DNA of 34,418 nt from Bacteriovoracaceae bacterium UBA1511. Lineage in GTDB: Bacteria > Bdellovibrionota > Bacteriovoracia > Bacteriovoracales > Bacteriovoracaceae. This document shows positions 17,067 to 24,888 of this stretch, in pieces. The stretch is taken from the NCBI GenBank assembly GCA_002323535.1, contig DCQT01000094.1, forward strand, positions 1-34,418, given 5' to 3'. Position numbers and translations under genes: made by a program. How positions within the stretch are numbered: the stretch's first letter is position 1; the number at the start of each line of letters is the position of its first letter. Below the pieces are notes generated by a model. The model had not been told where the DNA came from and made no database searches. It saw only the letters and a program-made list of their open reading frames with translations.

Positions 17067-18380
17067 TTATTCACTTCTCAATCTATCGAGAAGCTCCCTA
17101 GTTTTTTGAAACGATACAGTTTCTTTTTTAAAATACTCTACAGCTGCGAGTCTTTCCCTCTCATTTGCATTAAGTTGGTTTAGTATATTCATCAGATGCA
17201 TTTTCATATGGCCTCTTTGAATCCCTGTTGTCACAAGACTTCTCAAGGCTCCAAAATTTTGCGCGAGACCAGTAGCTACAGTAATCTTCATTAGATTTTC
17301 AGCGCTCGGGTTCCCCATCATTTCAAGGCTTAGTTTACTCAAAGGATGAAGAGAGGTTAAGCCTCCTACAGTGCCGACAGCGAGTGGTAGGTCAAGCCAC
17401 ATTTTAAACATTCCATCTTTAATACTTGCTCTAGTCAAACCTTTATAAACACCATCGCGACAAGCGTATGTATGTCCACAAGCTTCCACCGCCCTAAAAT
17501 CATTGCCGCTGGCCAGTATTACGGCGTCAACACCATTAAAAATCCCCTTGTTGTGGGTAGTTGCTCTATAGCTATCTACTCTAGCTATATCCACGGCTTG
17601 TTTTATTTTTTTTGCAAACTCTTCTCCTGAAATATCAATTGATGGGTCCGCTAAATCATCAATACTGCACTCAACACTTGCTCTTACTAAACATTCAGGA
17701 GTGTAATTACTTAAGATTGACATAACAATCTCAACACTGTCGCAGGTGTTAGTTCCAGACTCTAAAACAATTTTAAGTTTCTTAGAAATCCTCTCTAGAA
17801 CAGAATTAATGAAATTTGCCCCCATTGCATCACAGGTGTTGAATTCTAGAAATAGTTGATAATAATTTTCTAAGTCTTTTGTTTTATCAAGTAAATTGAG
17901 AGACAGAATTCCACCACCACGTTTTTCCATTTTCTCGATAAGTGGGGACACATCATTTAAGATCATTTCCTTTGTATCTTCAAAAACTTTTTTGACAACT
18001 GCGGGCGCAATAGCAGTGGTGAAATGGACTTGACCTACTTTTTTTACACCAATAACCTCCGCGGAGAATCCACCTCTGGTCCCCCAAAACTTTGCACTAT
18101 TAGCACAAGCAGCAACGACACTACTCTCCTCAATAACCATAGGAACAAGGTGAACCTCGTTATTGATTAAAAAATTTGGCACGACCCCGAAGGGTAATGG
18201 AAAGTTGGTTATAGTATTTTCGGAAAATTCATCTAAAACTTTTTGGGTTTCAGAGTTAGTATGCCAAAAACTTGATATCAAATTTTTAGTTTTATCACCG
18301 GCTTGGATTTGGTCTAAGATATAATTTATCTTTTCGTCTTTAGAAAATTTTGAAAAACCTTTAATCATTTTACTAGTCAT
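17067..18380 (-). CDS. mvaA: Hydroxymethylglutaryl-CoA reductase, soluble class II type
   Basis: Reduces HMG-CoA to mevalonate with two NAD(P)H; soluble and cytoplasmic here because no membrane segment precedes the catalytic domain. The 437 residues match class II length (Pseudomonas mevalonii type, 428). Catalytic residues are all present: the Glu of MVIEESSVVAA (84-85), K278 in THNKGIFNGVDA, D294 in SGNDFRAVEA, and H391 in QRGHMKMHL, with spacing like the characterised enzyme. DAMGANFINSVLE and VGTVGGLTSLHP are also typical. AAGGA lies 6 bases before the ATG. The gene starts 9 bases after the isomerase stop. In this context it feeds biosynthesis, although the founding class II enzyme is degradative. 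Confidence 0.96.
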   Translation of the reverse strand: MTSKMIKGFSKFSKDEKINYILDQIQAGDKTKNLISSFWHTNSETQKVLDEFSENTITNFPLPFGVVPNFLINNEVHLVPMVIEESSVVAACANSAKFWGTRGGFSAEVIGVKKVGQVHFTTAIAPAVVKKVFEDTKEMILNDVSPLIEKMEKRGGGILSLNLLDKTKDLENYYQLFLEFNTCDAMGANFINSVLERISKKLKIVLESGTNTCDSVEIVMSILSNYTPECLVRASVECSIDDLADPSIDISGEEFAKKIKQAVDIARVDSYRATTHNKGIFNGVDAVILASGNDFRAVEACGHTYACRDGVYKGLTRASIKDGMFKMWLDLPLAVGTVGGLTSLHPLSKLSLEMMGNPSAENLMKITVATGLAQNFGALRSLVTTGIQRGHMKMHLMNILNQLNANERERLAAVEYFKKETVSFQKTRELLDRLRSE

Positions 18381-18389
18381 CTCGATTCC

Positions 18390-19403
18390 TTAATTCTTCA
18401 ACCTCAAAAACCTTCGCGCAAAGCTAAGACCCTCTAATTCGTTTCTCAAGAAGCATTCTAGATCTTCTTGCCCTTGGGATAATACACTCAAAACTTTTCC
18501 GGCCATGCCGTAAAAACAAGAAACTTCAAGTTTCTCCATTAAATAGTGAGCATCTAAAAAGCTAGTTAAGCCACCACTTATAATCAATTCCTTGTTTTCA
18601 AATTTCGAAACCCCTATGTCTTTAATGTAATCGACCATTTCATCGGCTGAATGCCCTACGTAGCTGAGTGGGTTTAGATTTTGTCTACCCGAATTTCTCA
18701 ATAATTCGAGTTTTGAGAAGTTTGTTCCGCCAAAAGCGCCAAATTCTAGTCCCGCGATATTCAATTCGGATAAAGCCCTTAAACTACCAGGGCCCATTCC
18801 TTGCCCAACTTCTTTTACCAAAACCTTAAAGGGTGATTTATTTATAAATGTTTTTAAACTTTCTACAGGTAGAACTAAAAACCGGTCTCCTTCAGGCTGT
18901 AAGAACTCCTGGAGAGGATTGACGTGAACAAATATGCCATCCACTTTTAACTGCTCTAAGTTTTTAAAAAAAACTTTAGCGTCTTGAGAGTCAGAGTTAA
19001 TTTTCTCAATCTGCGCCAGACCGATATTGGCATACAATGGAAGTGTGTCCCCTAAGATAGGTCTCAGGTCGAAGTCATCAAAGAACTTTGTTGATTCCAT
19101 TAACGGTCTACAGCTACCAAGACCCATACCAAGACCTAGGCTTGAGCATACCTCTGCTAATTGTTTATTTACTCTGTTGGCATTCACTGAGCCACCGGTC
19201 ATTGAACTAATCCAAATAGGGCCTGACACTTTCTTACCCAAAAACGAGCTCTCAAGATTTTTTAATCCATTTGGATGCACTGACATAAGTGGTTCATAGT
19301 AAAACCTACCATCATTCAGAGAAGTTGGTAGAACAGACATCTCTGCAAGAGAAATGTGTTCATCTTTTCTAGAGGATGTGTTGGGCTTTTTTCTGTCGCT
19401 CAT
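18390..19403 (-). CDS. fni: Type 2 isopentenyl-diphosphate delta-isomerase (FMN)
   Basis: Interconverts IPP and DMAPP using reduced FMN and Mg2+. The 337-residue TIM-barrel protein shows the family's RKDEHI start (12-17), the SSMTGGS flavin-binding turn (67-73), the GLGSCRP segment, HVNPLQEFLQPEGDR (160-174) with the catalytic Gln/Glu pair region, VKEVGQGMG, and GAFGGTNFSKLE. The usual HLN is HVN here. It is the first gene of the mevalonate operon. No convincing ribosome binding site precedes the ATG, and an overlapping palindrome lies about 20 bases upstream. Moving the start downstream would delete the RKDEHI motif, so this start is retained. Confidence 0.95.
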   Translation of the reverse strand: MSDRKKPNTSSRKDEHISLAEMSVLPTSLNDGRFYYEPLMSVHPNGLKNLESSFLGKKVSGPIWISSMTGGSVNANRVNKQLAEVCSSLGLGMGLGSCRPLMESTKFFDDFDLRPILGDTLPLYANIGLAQIEKINSDSQDAKVFFKNLEQLKVDGIFVHVNPLQEFLQPEGDRFLVLPVESLKTFINKSPFKVLVKEVGQGMGPGSLRALSELNIAGLEFGAFGGTNFSKLELLRNSGRQNLNPLSYVGHSADEMVDYIKDIGVSKFENKELIISGGLTSFLDAHYLMEKLEVSCFYGMAGKVLSVLSQGQEDLECFLRNELEGLSFARRFLRLKN

Positions 19404-19421
19404 TACTAATAATTAGCATGT

Positions 19422-19438
19422 TATGACTCATAGGTCAT
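19422..19438. promoter_or_regulatory. Overlapping palindromes upstream of the mevalonate operon
   Basis: The bases TATGACTCATA (19422-19432) form a perfect palindrome around one base. ATGAC and GTCAT (19423-19427 and 19434-19438) form a second inverted repeat with a 6-base spacer. The site is 19 bases upstream of the fni start in the 60-base gap before the operon, a position suited to a regulator of isoprenoid synthesis. Short palindromes occur by chance in AT-rich DNA, so this is tentative. Confidence 0.35.
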
Positions 19439-19463
19439 GTTTTAAGGCCAAACTTTACATAGT

Positions 19464-20174
19464 TTAAAGCTCACCACGAACTAGAATAAATTCATACTTT
19501 TTTCCCTGAGTAATTTGCGACTTAATCTTATCAATATTGCCTCGAATAATGACCTCTGTAGCTTTATTTAGGTCCATCGCAAGAACATAAGTACTTGATA
19601 TTCCTTTGGCTTTTTCAATCGTACGAATCTCAGTTAGAAGCTTATCCATCCTATAAGGCGTATCCATGAGGATAGATGTTTGACGACAAGTTAAAAACTC
19701 TAAGATTTCTCTCTCTCTTTCGGGTGATTTCCGCGGCGCAAAACCGAAAAAATTAAACTTCTTGTGAGAAAACCCACTACATGCGAGAGCGAGAATCACG
19801 CTGTTATTAAACTTACCTGCAGTAACCTTAATCCCCTTTTTGTGACAAAGATCAACTAACTCCACGCCTGGGTCACAAAAAGCTGGTATGCCACAATCTG
19901 ACATGAGGTATACATTTTTTCCAGATTTCAACTCTTCAATGAGCTCCTTAAGAACTGCTTGACGGGTTTGCTCATTGTAATAAACGAAATTTTCTATGAA
20001 CTTTCGATCTAGGCCAAACCTTATCCAGGCTCTCCTTGCAGGCTTAGGGTCCTCGACAACAAAAGTGGATACCTTTTCATTTAAACAGGCTTCTGAAAGA
20101 AGATTGAAATTTTCAGTGCACAACTTGCTTTCCCCATCAATAGGAGTGGGAATTAAATATAATTTTCCATACAT
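19464..20174 (-). CDS. RsmI-like tetrapyrrole-methylase-family SAM methyltransferase
   Basis: A 236-residue SAM-dependent methyltransferase of the TP (tetrapyrrole) methylase fold related to RsmI, which 2'-O-methylates C1402 of 16S rRNA. It begins YGKLYLIPTPI, like RsmI, but the following family GNLxD is replaced by DGESK. The SDCGIPAFCDPGVELVDLCH segment, the SAM-binding ALACSGF, FFGFAPRKSPERE and the late DLNKATEVIIRG (RsmI: ELTKxxEExxRG) are all recognisable. It is shorter than E. coli RsmI (286). It may therefore be the RsmI of this organism or a paralogous short form. The ATG at 20174 follows AAGGAAGG; a longer frame to 20228 would run into the divergent gene's leader and is not favoured. 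Confidence 0.82.
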   Translation of the reverse strand: MYGKLYLIPTPIDGESKLCTENFNLLSEACLNEKVSTFVVEDPKPARRAWIRFGLDRKFIENFVYYNEQTRQAVLKELIEELKSGKNVYLMSDCGIPAFCDPGVELVDLCHKKGIKVTAGKFNNSVILALACSGFSHKKFNFFGFAPRKSPEREREILEFLTCRQTSILMDTPYRMDKLLTEIRTIEKAKGISSTYVLAMDLNKATEVIIRGNIDKIKSQITQGKKYEFILVRGEL

Positions 20175-20228
20175 TTTTATGGCCTTCCTTTTTAGTAGTC
20201 TATATACCAAATTTATAAGGCGGATCAA

Positions 20229-21380
20229 ATGTCATATGAATTATCAGCAATCATTTCTATTGGACTCGAAAAGTATGTAGTAAATGAATTTAACCTTAAA
20301 AAAGATCAATACTTTAAAGACCTTCCAATTAAGGCCAAGGTTTTTAAAGGCGGAGTCGGATTTTATTTTGATGACCCTTTTTGCTTCCATTTAATACAGG
20401 TACTTCGCTCACCCACTAAATTTTTTTTAAAAATAGCGGAATTTAAATGCCGAGACTTACCTAAACTATTTAATAAATTAACAAAGGTTCCCTGGGAAAA
20501 TTACATATACTCAAAAAGCATTAAGGTCACATCAACAGCTTCTAAATCAAGGCTAATCAATACAAAAAAAATAGAGGAGACAGCTTCAAAAGCTTTAGAG
20601 AAGTGGTTAAGTGCCAACCCAAGAAAGAAGCTTCCCCTAACCGATTTTACGAAAGATCAAATCATTCATTTAAGCCTTATAGAAGATTTATTAACTTTAA
20701 GAATAAATTGCTCAGGAGAACCTAACTTCAAAAGAAATCTAAGGCATACCCAAGGTATTGCACCACTTAGAGAGAACTACGCGTACATACTGCTTTCCAT
20801 TCTTACAAACAATTTGAAAGACTTAAATAATAAAACAGAGCTGATTGACCCAATGTGTGGGTCTGGAACGTTCTTAAGTGAGGCGTTGAACTTTTTTGGC
20901 TTCATAAAGGGTCGAGATTTTAGTTATCAATACTTCTATGCCTTAAAGGGGTTAAAACCTTTAGTTGAAAATTCAAGTCATTTAAAAAAAATATATTTTT
21001 GCGGTGTAGAGAAAAATAAATACCTTGAATCATTTCATCAAAAAAACTTTCTCAACTCACCTGAGATAAAATTTATATATAATGACTTCTTCTTATTAAA
21101 ACGAAGCAACTTTTCTTCGGAAAAACAAATTCTCATTTGCAATCTACCTTATGGGAAAAGAATAAAAGTTAATGAGGATATAAACTCATTTTATGAAAAA
21201 TTTATAAAACATGTCTTTAATGAATTTAAAGATTGCTCCGCAGGAGTGTTGTTACCAACTATTTTTGCAAAAAAACTAAAACTTAAACAGCTAGCCTCTT
21301 TTAAAAACGGTGGATTAAATGTGAGCTTCTGCCAAGTTAACCCGGGTTTTAACACTAACGCCACTGGTGTGCGGGACTAA
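20229..21380 (+). CDS. THUMP-domain, RlmL-like RNA N2-guanine methyltransferase
   Basis: A 383-residue SAM-dependent RNA methyltransferase. The N-terminal part (about 1-65, YELSAIISIGLEKYVVNEF) resembles the start of RlmL/TrmG10-type proteins and is followed by a THUMP-like RNA-binding region (about 70-170). The C-terminal Rossmann methyltransferase has the linker RHTQGIAPLRENYAYILL, motif I LIDPMCGSGTFLSEA (about 211) and the catalytic NLPYGKRI (NPPYG-type motif IV, about 302), which together mark guanine-N2 methylation. It lacks the RlmK half fused in E. coli RlmL (702 aa). AAGGCGG precedes the ATG. Its last 66 bases overlap the convergent U32-related gene. The target could be 23S rRNA G2445 or a tRNA guanosine. 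Confidence 0.88.
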   Translation: MSYELSAIISIGLEKYVVNEFNLKKDQYFKDLPIKAKVFKGGVGFYFDDPFCFHLIQVLRSPTKFFLKIAEFKCRDLPKLFNKLTKVPWENYIYSKSIKVTSTASKSRLINTKKIEETASKALEKWLSANPRKKLPLTDFTKDQIIHLSLIEDLLTLRINCSGEPNFKRNLRHTQGIAPLRENYAYILLSILTNNLKDLNNKTELIDPMCGSGTFLSEALNFFGFIKGRDFSYQYFYALKGLKPLVENSSHLKKIYFCGVEKNKYLESFHQKNFLNSPEIKFIYNDFFLLKRSNFSSEKQILICNLPYGKRIKVNEDINSFYEKFIKHVFNEFKDCSAGVLLPTIFAKKLKLKQLASFKNGGLNVSFCQVNPGFNTNATGVRD

Positions 21381-22460
21381 AATAATCTTTTCATCTCTGA
21401 TTGAATCTATGTCCTCAAGTGAGATATTTTTCATTGATCTCAACAACATGGACTTCATTTTCCCATCAGGTGTCGCGAACTCGATTCTTTTGTTCAAGGT
21501 TAATTTCATTTGTTGATTTTCGACTTTTATGGCCACGTACTGATCTTTTTTTACATCAACAACAGTTCCTACAAAATTCTCGTCTCTTCTTTGAAGTCTG
21601 TGGTTTTTAAGCTTAACAAAAATCTTATCTGTCTTATTTACTTTAAAGTAGCCTCTAATAAACCTTTCATTAGGCAAAAGGTTTTGAAGGTTCTCCTGAG
21701 AGAAGGTTAACTTATTTAAATCAACGGATAGAAGTCGCTGATCCACTCTTAAAAATTTAACACCACTCTCCGAAACTTCATCTAATACTTGAAGTAAAGA
21801 CTGCTTTTTAGGGTTTAACATGAAACTTCCATGTTTATTTTCTATTAATGTAAAGCCCCTGTGTGGAGACTCCTCTGAATTTGCCTTTGCTTCATACCAC
21901 TTTTTTTCATGCACATCTTTGTCAAAAGAGAGTTGATTTTTAACTAAGGACCTCGGCGAATAAAACAATAAAAGATCACCTAACACCTGTAATTCTACTG
22001 GTGTTTTGAGACTGGATGTATATTTTTTGAGTACCTCTTTTGGAAGTTCAAGACTTAGAACGATTCTCTCAAGTCTTTTTCCCGCGTGTTTCTCCCAAGT
22101 TTGAATTCCTTTAAGATTATGGTGCCCATTTTCTAAAATTAAATGAATAGGTAATGTTGTATTTTCCAAAACCCAATTAAAAGCGCCCAGCTCGGCAACT
22201 CTTACGCCATCAAAAAGATTGAGATCGATTTCACTAAGTGCAGTTACTTTATTTTCAAAGACACCCTGTGTTTGTAAACAGTCCCATTCAAACAAATATT
22301 TTGCGTCAGGTCTCTCTTCTCTACCCGTTTTTAAAAGCTCAAAGCAACTTTCCGTTGCAAGGGATGAAAAGCGACCAAACTCACTGGTACTTAAAATAAA
22401 GTTATCTACTTTTTTATTTTGTAAATCACTTGCTTTTGTTAGGTAACTTGTGAACCTCAT
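21315..22460 (-). CDS. U32-family companion protein, probably divergent
   Basis: A 381-residue protein following the canonical U32 gene with a 4-base overlap. Its first half retains U32 barrel features: LPIHLILENGHHNLKGIQTWEKH followed by RIVLSLELP (the strand-turn preceding the U32 signature), then a PVELQVLGDLLLFYSPRSLV strand like the VFVHGALCFSYSG region. The cysteines of the U32 signature (CxxxxGxC) are absent, so it lacks the usual metal-cluster or catalytic positions. The C-terminal 120 residues are Lys-rich with alternating strands (RGYFKVNKTDKIFVKLKNH, GTVVDVKKDQYVAIKVEN), similar to the OB-like tail of U32 proteins. It likely works with the upstream U32 protein, as UbiU/UbiV work as a pair, but the exact role is unknown. 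The 3' end overlaps the convergent methyltransferase gene. Confidence 0.75.
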   Translation of the reverse strand: MRFTSYLTKASDLQNKKVDNFILSTSEFGRFSSLATESCFELLKTGREERPDAKYLFEWDCLQTQGVFENKVTALSEIDLNLFDGVRVAELGAFNWVLENTTLPIHLILENGHHNLKGIQTWEKHAGKRLERIVLSLELPKEVLKKYTSSLKTPVELQVLGDLLLFYSPRSLVKNQLSFDKDVHEKKWYEAKANSEESPHRGFTLIENKHGSFMLNPKKQSLLQVLDEVSESGVKFLRVDQRLLSVDLNKLTFSQENLQNLLPNERFIRGYFKVNKTDKIFVKLKNHRLQRRDENFVGTVVDVKKDQYVAIKVENQQMKLTLNKRIEFATPDGKMKSMLLRSMKNISLEDIDSIRDEKIILVPHTSGVSVKTRVNLAEAHI

Positions 22461-23668
22461 TGATTCACCTCACTGCCTTCTAGCGTTTTTCTTCTTATGA
22501 GGCTAAATCTGTTCGCATTTTCTGAGTAAGGTATTTTTACAAGACTACCTGGATTTGTTCTCTCGATTTCCTCTTTTAAATTTAACGTAAAAATATTTTT
22601 TGCCTTAAAGGAAACCTCATCCGACACAAAAGGAATTAATTCAAGAGTATCCCCTTTATCGAATGCTTTTTTGACATCAATTACAAGATGTTTGCCCGGA
22701 ACACTTTCTTCGACAAATCCTACCGTTACATATTTACCTTCGACTTGTTCTCTTTCATCAAAAATAGAATCTTCTTTAGACGACTCTATCAAGTTGGTAT
22801 CTGTATAAAGCCTATGGGAAATTTTGTTTAACTCATTTAAGGATTTTTCTAAAGTGGCCCTTGAAACACTACCTGTTTCTTTCCACTCTCGAATTGCTCG
22901 CGAGTAACTTTTAGCGACCGTTGCAGCATATAAATGGCCCTTCATACGACCTTCTATTTTTAGAGAGTCAATTTTTGAGCCCAAAAATAATTCTAAATGT
23001 TCTAGTCCGTTGAGATCCTTAGAGCTCATAAAGTAGGCTTTTTGCTTTGAATTTTCATTTTCTAATTCATATTCAAATCGACAGCTATGAGCACAACCTC
23101 CACGATTTGAGTCTCTACCTTGGGTGTAATTTGAAATGACACAATTACCAGAGTAGGCCATACACATAGACCCGTGTATAAAAAGCTCAACCTCTAAGTC
23201 AGTGTGTTTCTTTATTAAAGCACCATCAGCAATTGATGCCTCTCTACCAAGAATGACCCTTTTCACTCCCATTTTTTCCCAGAGTTTAGCAGACTCTACA
23301 TTTAAGCAGCTTGCCTGGGTGCTTAAATGTATTGGCAAGGATGTGTGTTCTTTAACTGTTTCAACAACACCAATATCACTAACGATTACGGCATCAACAT
23401 GTATTTCTTCCAAGAAATATAAAAATTCCGGCAGGCTTACGAGGTCCTTGTCATGTAAAAAACCATTTAGAACGACAAAAACTTGTGCATTACGTGCATG
23501 AGCAAATTCGACACCTTCTAAAAGCTCATCATTTGTGAAATTTTCTGCAGCAGTTCTTAGACCAAATTGTTGGCCTCCACAATAAACAGCATTTGCGCCA
23601 TACAAGACAGCAACTTTTAGTTTCTCTAGACTACCTGCAGGAGCAAGGAGCTCTGGTGAATAACTCAT
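22457..23668 (-). CDS. U32-family protein, TrhP/RlhA-like tRNA or rRNA hydroxylation factor
   Basis: A 403-residue cytoplasmic U32-family protein. The start MSYSPELLAPAGSLEKLKVA is the standard U32 N-terminus, followed by GANAVYCGGQQFGLRTAA. The family signature is complete: ELFIHGSMCMAYSGNCVIS with its two Cys, then RGGCAHSCRFEY giving two more, the four-cysteine set that holds an iron-sulfur cluster in characterised members. SSKDLNGLEHL, KIEGRMK and YAATVAKSYSRAI are also typical. Members of this subgroup (TrhP/YegQ) make 5-hydroxyuridine in tRNA; RlhA hydroxylates 23S rRNA. The ATG at 23668 has AAGGA 7 bases upstream; a 16-residue upstream extension is unlikely. The next gene is a cysteine-poor companion overlapping by 4 bases. 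Confidence 0.9.
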   Translation of the reverse strand: MSYSPELLAPAGSLEKLKVAVLYGANAVYCGGQQFGLRTAAENFTNDELLEGVEFAHARNAQVFVVLNGFLHDKDLVSLPEFLYFLEEIHVDAVIVSDIGVVETVKEHTSLPIHLSTQASCLNVESAKLWEKMGVKRVILGREASIADGALIKKHTDLEVELFIHGSMCMAYSGNCVISNYTQGRDSNRGGCAHSCRFEYELENENSKQKAYFMSSKDLNGLEHLELFLGSKIDSLKIEGRMKGHLYAATVAKSYSRAIREWKETGSVSRATLEKSLNELNKISHRLYTDTNLIESSKEDSIFDEREQVEGKYVTVGFVEESVPGKHLVIDVKKAFDKGDTLELIPFVSDEVSFKAKNIFTLNLKEEIERTNPGSLVKIPYSENANRFSLIRRKTLEGSEVNQ

Positions 23669-23746
23669 AGCAAAATCCTTATATTTCCCTGCATTTATCA
23701 AAAATATTGGATACAATAAAGAACAGAATCAAAAGTTGAAAAGAAT

Positions 23747-24886
23747 ATGTTAAATTTTCTCAAATTAATCTTAGTTTTTGCTGTTGCATCCGTTGCAATT
23801 CTATATTTTACCAAAAAAGATATTGCGTTAAGCAACCCACACCTTCCGGTCCTGGCCCAAGGGTTGCCCAAGGATTTAGGAGAAGCCGAAAAAGCTAACA
23901 TACTGATAATTGGTAATGGCGTCACAGAATATATCACTCCAATGGTTGAAGAGATCGGAGAGCAATACAAGCAACTTTTTAGAAATGGCCTTCGAGTTTA
24001 TAATTGGAGCCAAAAAAATGAAGGTATACATAGAACTTTACACAAGTGGAGATCACTCAAAAAAAAGCCACTTATCACTATATTCATGGGTGGCGAGTCT
24101 GAGTTTATAGAAAGAAAGTTTCTCACTAAAGATACCAAAAAAATAAAAAGTAATATTATGAAAACTAAAGACCCAAAGTTTTCAACATTATTTTCTCTTT
24201 TACCTCAAGCTGCTCCGTATGTTCTCTCTCCTGTGAATAAGTTCGTGTACGACATAAATCTGCCTTCAAAAAAAGATTTTCCACTGAAGTCATTAGAAGG
24301 GTCTGACTCTTTAAAATACATTGAATTCAATCTTAAACTTTACAGATATTTTTTGAATCAATTAGTTATGGATGTTCGATCTGTAAATAAAAATATTATT
24401 TTTGTATCTTACCCCGCAAACCCAAAAACTAAAATTCATAGAGTTTGTAAAGCTTCTAAGACGAGTACAATCGCAGATACTCTCTACCAAATAAATGAAC
24501 TAATAAAGAAAAATGACTTAAACGAAGCCTTAAGAATTTCTAGAATTCTAAGTAAAAAAGCTTTAGGTAATGCAGAAGTATTTTATAAAAGGGCAAAACT
24601 TGAAGAGAAGTCAGGGAATTTCAAAAGTGCTCTAAGGCTCTATGAACTAGCGCATATCTTTGACTGCGAAACTAAGGAGGCCAACATCGTAACCAATAAA
24701 ATACTTCAAAAAGTTGGAAGTGATTACGGAGTGCAATTTGTTGACTTCTATGGAATGATTTTGAGGGACTTCGGGAAAACACCATTATTTCTTGATGGAA
24801 AAATCCCTCAAGAAAAGTATTTTTCAAAACTTAAAAAATCTCTCAAACAAATTATCTCAGAAATTATTGATGGACTGGAGAACTAA
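23747..24886 (+). CDS. Membrane-anchored SGNH-like pseudoenzyme with internal TPR
   Basis: A 379-residue exported or membrane-anchored protein with one N-terminal hydrophobic segment (about 3-22). From residue 50 the order of blocks is that of SGNH/GDSL hydrolases: ANILIIGNGVTEY in place of the GDSxTEG nucleophile block, PLITIFMGGESEF in place of the GxND block, a VNKNIIFVSYPAN strand, and a C-terminal VQFVDFYGMILRD...LFLDGKIPQ in place of the DGxH block. The nucleophile Ser, the Asn and the catalytic His are all missing, so it should not hydrolyse esters. A TPR-like helical insert (about 245-315, ending ALRLYELAHIFD) interrupts the domain. A CNBD protein follows after 2 bases, in one operon. 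Function is inferred to be binding or scaffolding. Confidence 0.75.
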   Translation: MLNFLKLILVFAVASVAILYFTKKDIALSNPHLPVLAQGLPKDLGEAEKANILIIGNGVTEYITPMVEEIGEQYKQLFRNGLRVYNWSQKNEGIHRTLHKWRSLKKKPLITIFMGGESEFIERKFLTKDTKKIKSNIMKTKDPKFSTLFSLLPQAAPYVLSPVNKFVYDINLPSKKDFPLKSLEGSDSLKYIEFNLKLYRYFLNQLVMDVRSVNKNIIFVSYPANPKTKIHRVCKASKTSTIADTLYQINELIKKNDLNEALRISRILSKKALGNAEVFYKRAKLEEKSGNFKSALRLYELAHIFDCETKEANIVTNKILQKVGSDYGVQFVDFYGMILRDFGKTPLFLDGKIPQEKYFSKLKKSLKQIISEIIDGLEN

Positions 24887-24888
24887 CA

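Noticed and set aside
18176..18192. TTGGCACG-like sequence inside the HMG-CoA reductase gene
   Set aside because: It matches the -24 half only, with no GC at -12, and is within coding sequence.
20175..20228. 18-residue N-terminal extension of the RsmI-like protein
   Set aside because: It has no ribosome binding site and would run up to the divergent gene; the ATG at 20174 follows AAGGAAGG and begins at the conserved GKLYLIPTP.
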